From Leptolyngbya sp. Heron Island J (GTDB lineage: Bacteria; Cyanobacteriota; Cyanobacteriia; Phormidesmidales; Phormidesmidaceae), in the NCBI RefSeq assembly GCF_000482245.1, contig NZ_AWNH01000011.1:1-64000 (forward strand): a DNA stretch of 64,000 bases, written 5' to 3'. This document shows positions 63,432 through 64,000 of the stretch, piece after piece; position 1 is the stretch's first letter, and every line of letters begins with the position of its first letter. The notes below the pieces were generated by a model. That model was given only the letters and a program-made list of their open reading frames with translations. It had not been told where the DNA came from and made no database searches. The position numbers were made by a program, and so were the translations under genes.

Positions 63432-64000
63432 ATGAGCCAGCCCATTACCCCATCCAGCCAATTTCCACCAGTTCATATTATTGGGGCCGGTCCCGGTGCC
63501 CCAGACCTGATTACCGTGCGTGGTCAGACTCTCCTGGCGGCGGCAGACACTGTTTTTTATACCGGGTCCCTGGTCCCTGAGCAGATGCTGCAATGGTGTC
63601 GTGCTGATGTGGAAACAATCGATACCCGGTCCCATACCTTAGAAACCTGGTTACCGCTGCTGCAAAAACGGGTAAGCCAGGGACAGCGGGTGGTGCGGTT
63701 GCAAGATGGCGATCCTTGCCTCTATGGAGCGCTCCATGAACTCACTACCTTTTTGCTTAAGCACCAGATCAGTTTTGAAATTGTGCCAGGGGTGAGTGCC
63801 TTTCAACTGGCGGCAGCGCGTTTAGAAGTGGAGCTAACCGTCCCCCAGCTGGTGCAAAGCATTATCCTGACCCGAGTGCAGGGGCGCACCGATGTGCCGG
63901 GAGAAGAGGATCTAGCGTCCCTGGCATCCCACCAAGCTTCTCTTTGTCTTTACCTCAGCGCTCGCCATGCCGCAGCGGCCCAATCTAAACTCATGGCCCA
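63432..64000 (+). CDS. cobM: Precorrin-4 C11-methyltransferase, 3' end outside window
   Basis: The first 189 residues from ATG 63432 are present. CobM/CbiF features are strong: VHIIGAGPGAPDLITVRGQT, LVPEQMLQW, RLQDGDPCLYGALHELTTFL and IVPGVSAFQLAAARLEVELT, with QSIILTRVQGRTDVP and EDLASLASHQASLCLYLSAR. It methylates C11 of precorrin-4 with SAM. The stop lies past 64000. Confidence 0.92.
   Translation, partial: MSQPITPSSQFPPVHIIGAGPGAPDLITVRGQTLLAAADTVFYTGSLVPEQMLQWCRADVETIDTRSHTLETWLPLLQKRVSQGQRVVRLQDGDPCLYGALHELTTFLLKHQISFEIVPGVSAFQLAAARLEVELTVPQLVQSIILTRVQGRTDVPGEEDLASLASHQASLCLYLSARHAAAAQSKLMA

Overview
The window is chromosomal DNA from a cyanobacterium, probably a filamentous or colonial, Leptolyngbya-like form, though the genus cannot be fixed from sequence alone. 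Three things support this. The HIP1 octamer GCGATCGC recurs inside and between genes. Several families are typical of cyanobacteria: a GUN4 domain protein, a CrtD-type carotenoid desaturase, a CbiG-CobJ fusion, a CbiX with a His-rich tail, and a WD40 protein with the usual C-terminal ending. The intergenic DNA carries cyanobacterial-style palindromic and dispersed repeats. No rRNA, tRNA, CRISPR array or intact insertion sequence was seen.

1-8033 is accessory DNA: the 3' end of a WD40 protein, a repeat-rich stretch with a broken DUF559 gene, an isoaspartyl peptidase divergent from an ATP-grasp enzyme, a Coq4-like gene divergent from a TetR regulator across a perfect palindrome, a metallo-beta-lactamase-fold hydrolase, and a 1.26 kb gene-poor gap that holds a MITE-like element with terminal inverted repeats and a target duplication. 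8034-13562 holds an exported 12-Asp-box protein, a sulfotransferase, a nucleotidyltransferase-domain protein and an AraC regulator.

13823-24684 is a run of nine plus-strand genes for efflux and stress: an OmpR-like regulator whose receiver has lost every phosphorylation residue, an RND adaptor, a GUN4 (tetrapyrrole-binding fold) protein, an RND pump, a histidine kinase with a cNMP-binding-like sensor, then a MerR regulator with its own MerR-type promoter, a carboxymuconolactone decarboxylase-like protein, an aldo/keto reductase and a MATE transporter. The GUN4 protein between two pump subunits, together with the Asp-less regulator, is the most unusual arrangement in the window.

24674-47253, all on the minus strand, is a complete Wzx/Wzy-type exopolysaccharide locus. 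It has an outer-membrane export protein, a Wzc-like copolymerase, a priming sugar transferase, a flippase, a polymerase, eight glycosyltransferases, and modifying enzymes (acetyltransferase, pyruvyltransferase, O-acyltransferase, sulfotransferase-like protein) plus a PslG-like glycoside hydrolase. The product is probably an acidic, decorated, possibly sulfated polymer. The 1.3 kb region upstream carries paired direct repeats.

48596-55845 holds a small cyanobacterial family protein, CrtD, an AlkD-type DNA glycosylase, a two-component pair followed by an exported duplicated-domain protein with three 11-bp repeats upstream, a membrane protein and an orphan Imm7-type immunity gene. 55878-64000 is a cobalamin (corrin ring) block: cbiX, cobL, cobI and cbiG-cobJ on the minus strand, cobB/cbiA and a partial cobM on the plus strand, interrupted by a VOC-family gene and a truncated relative of the 48596 gene.
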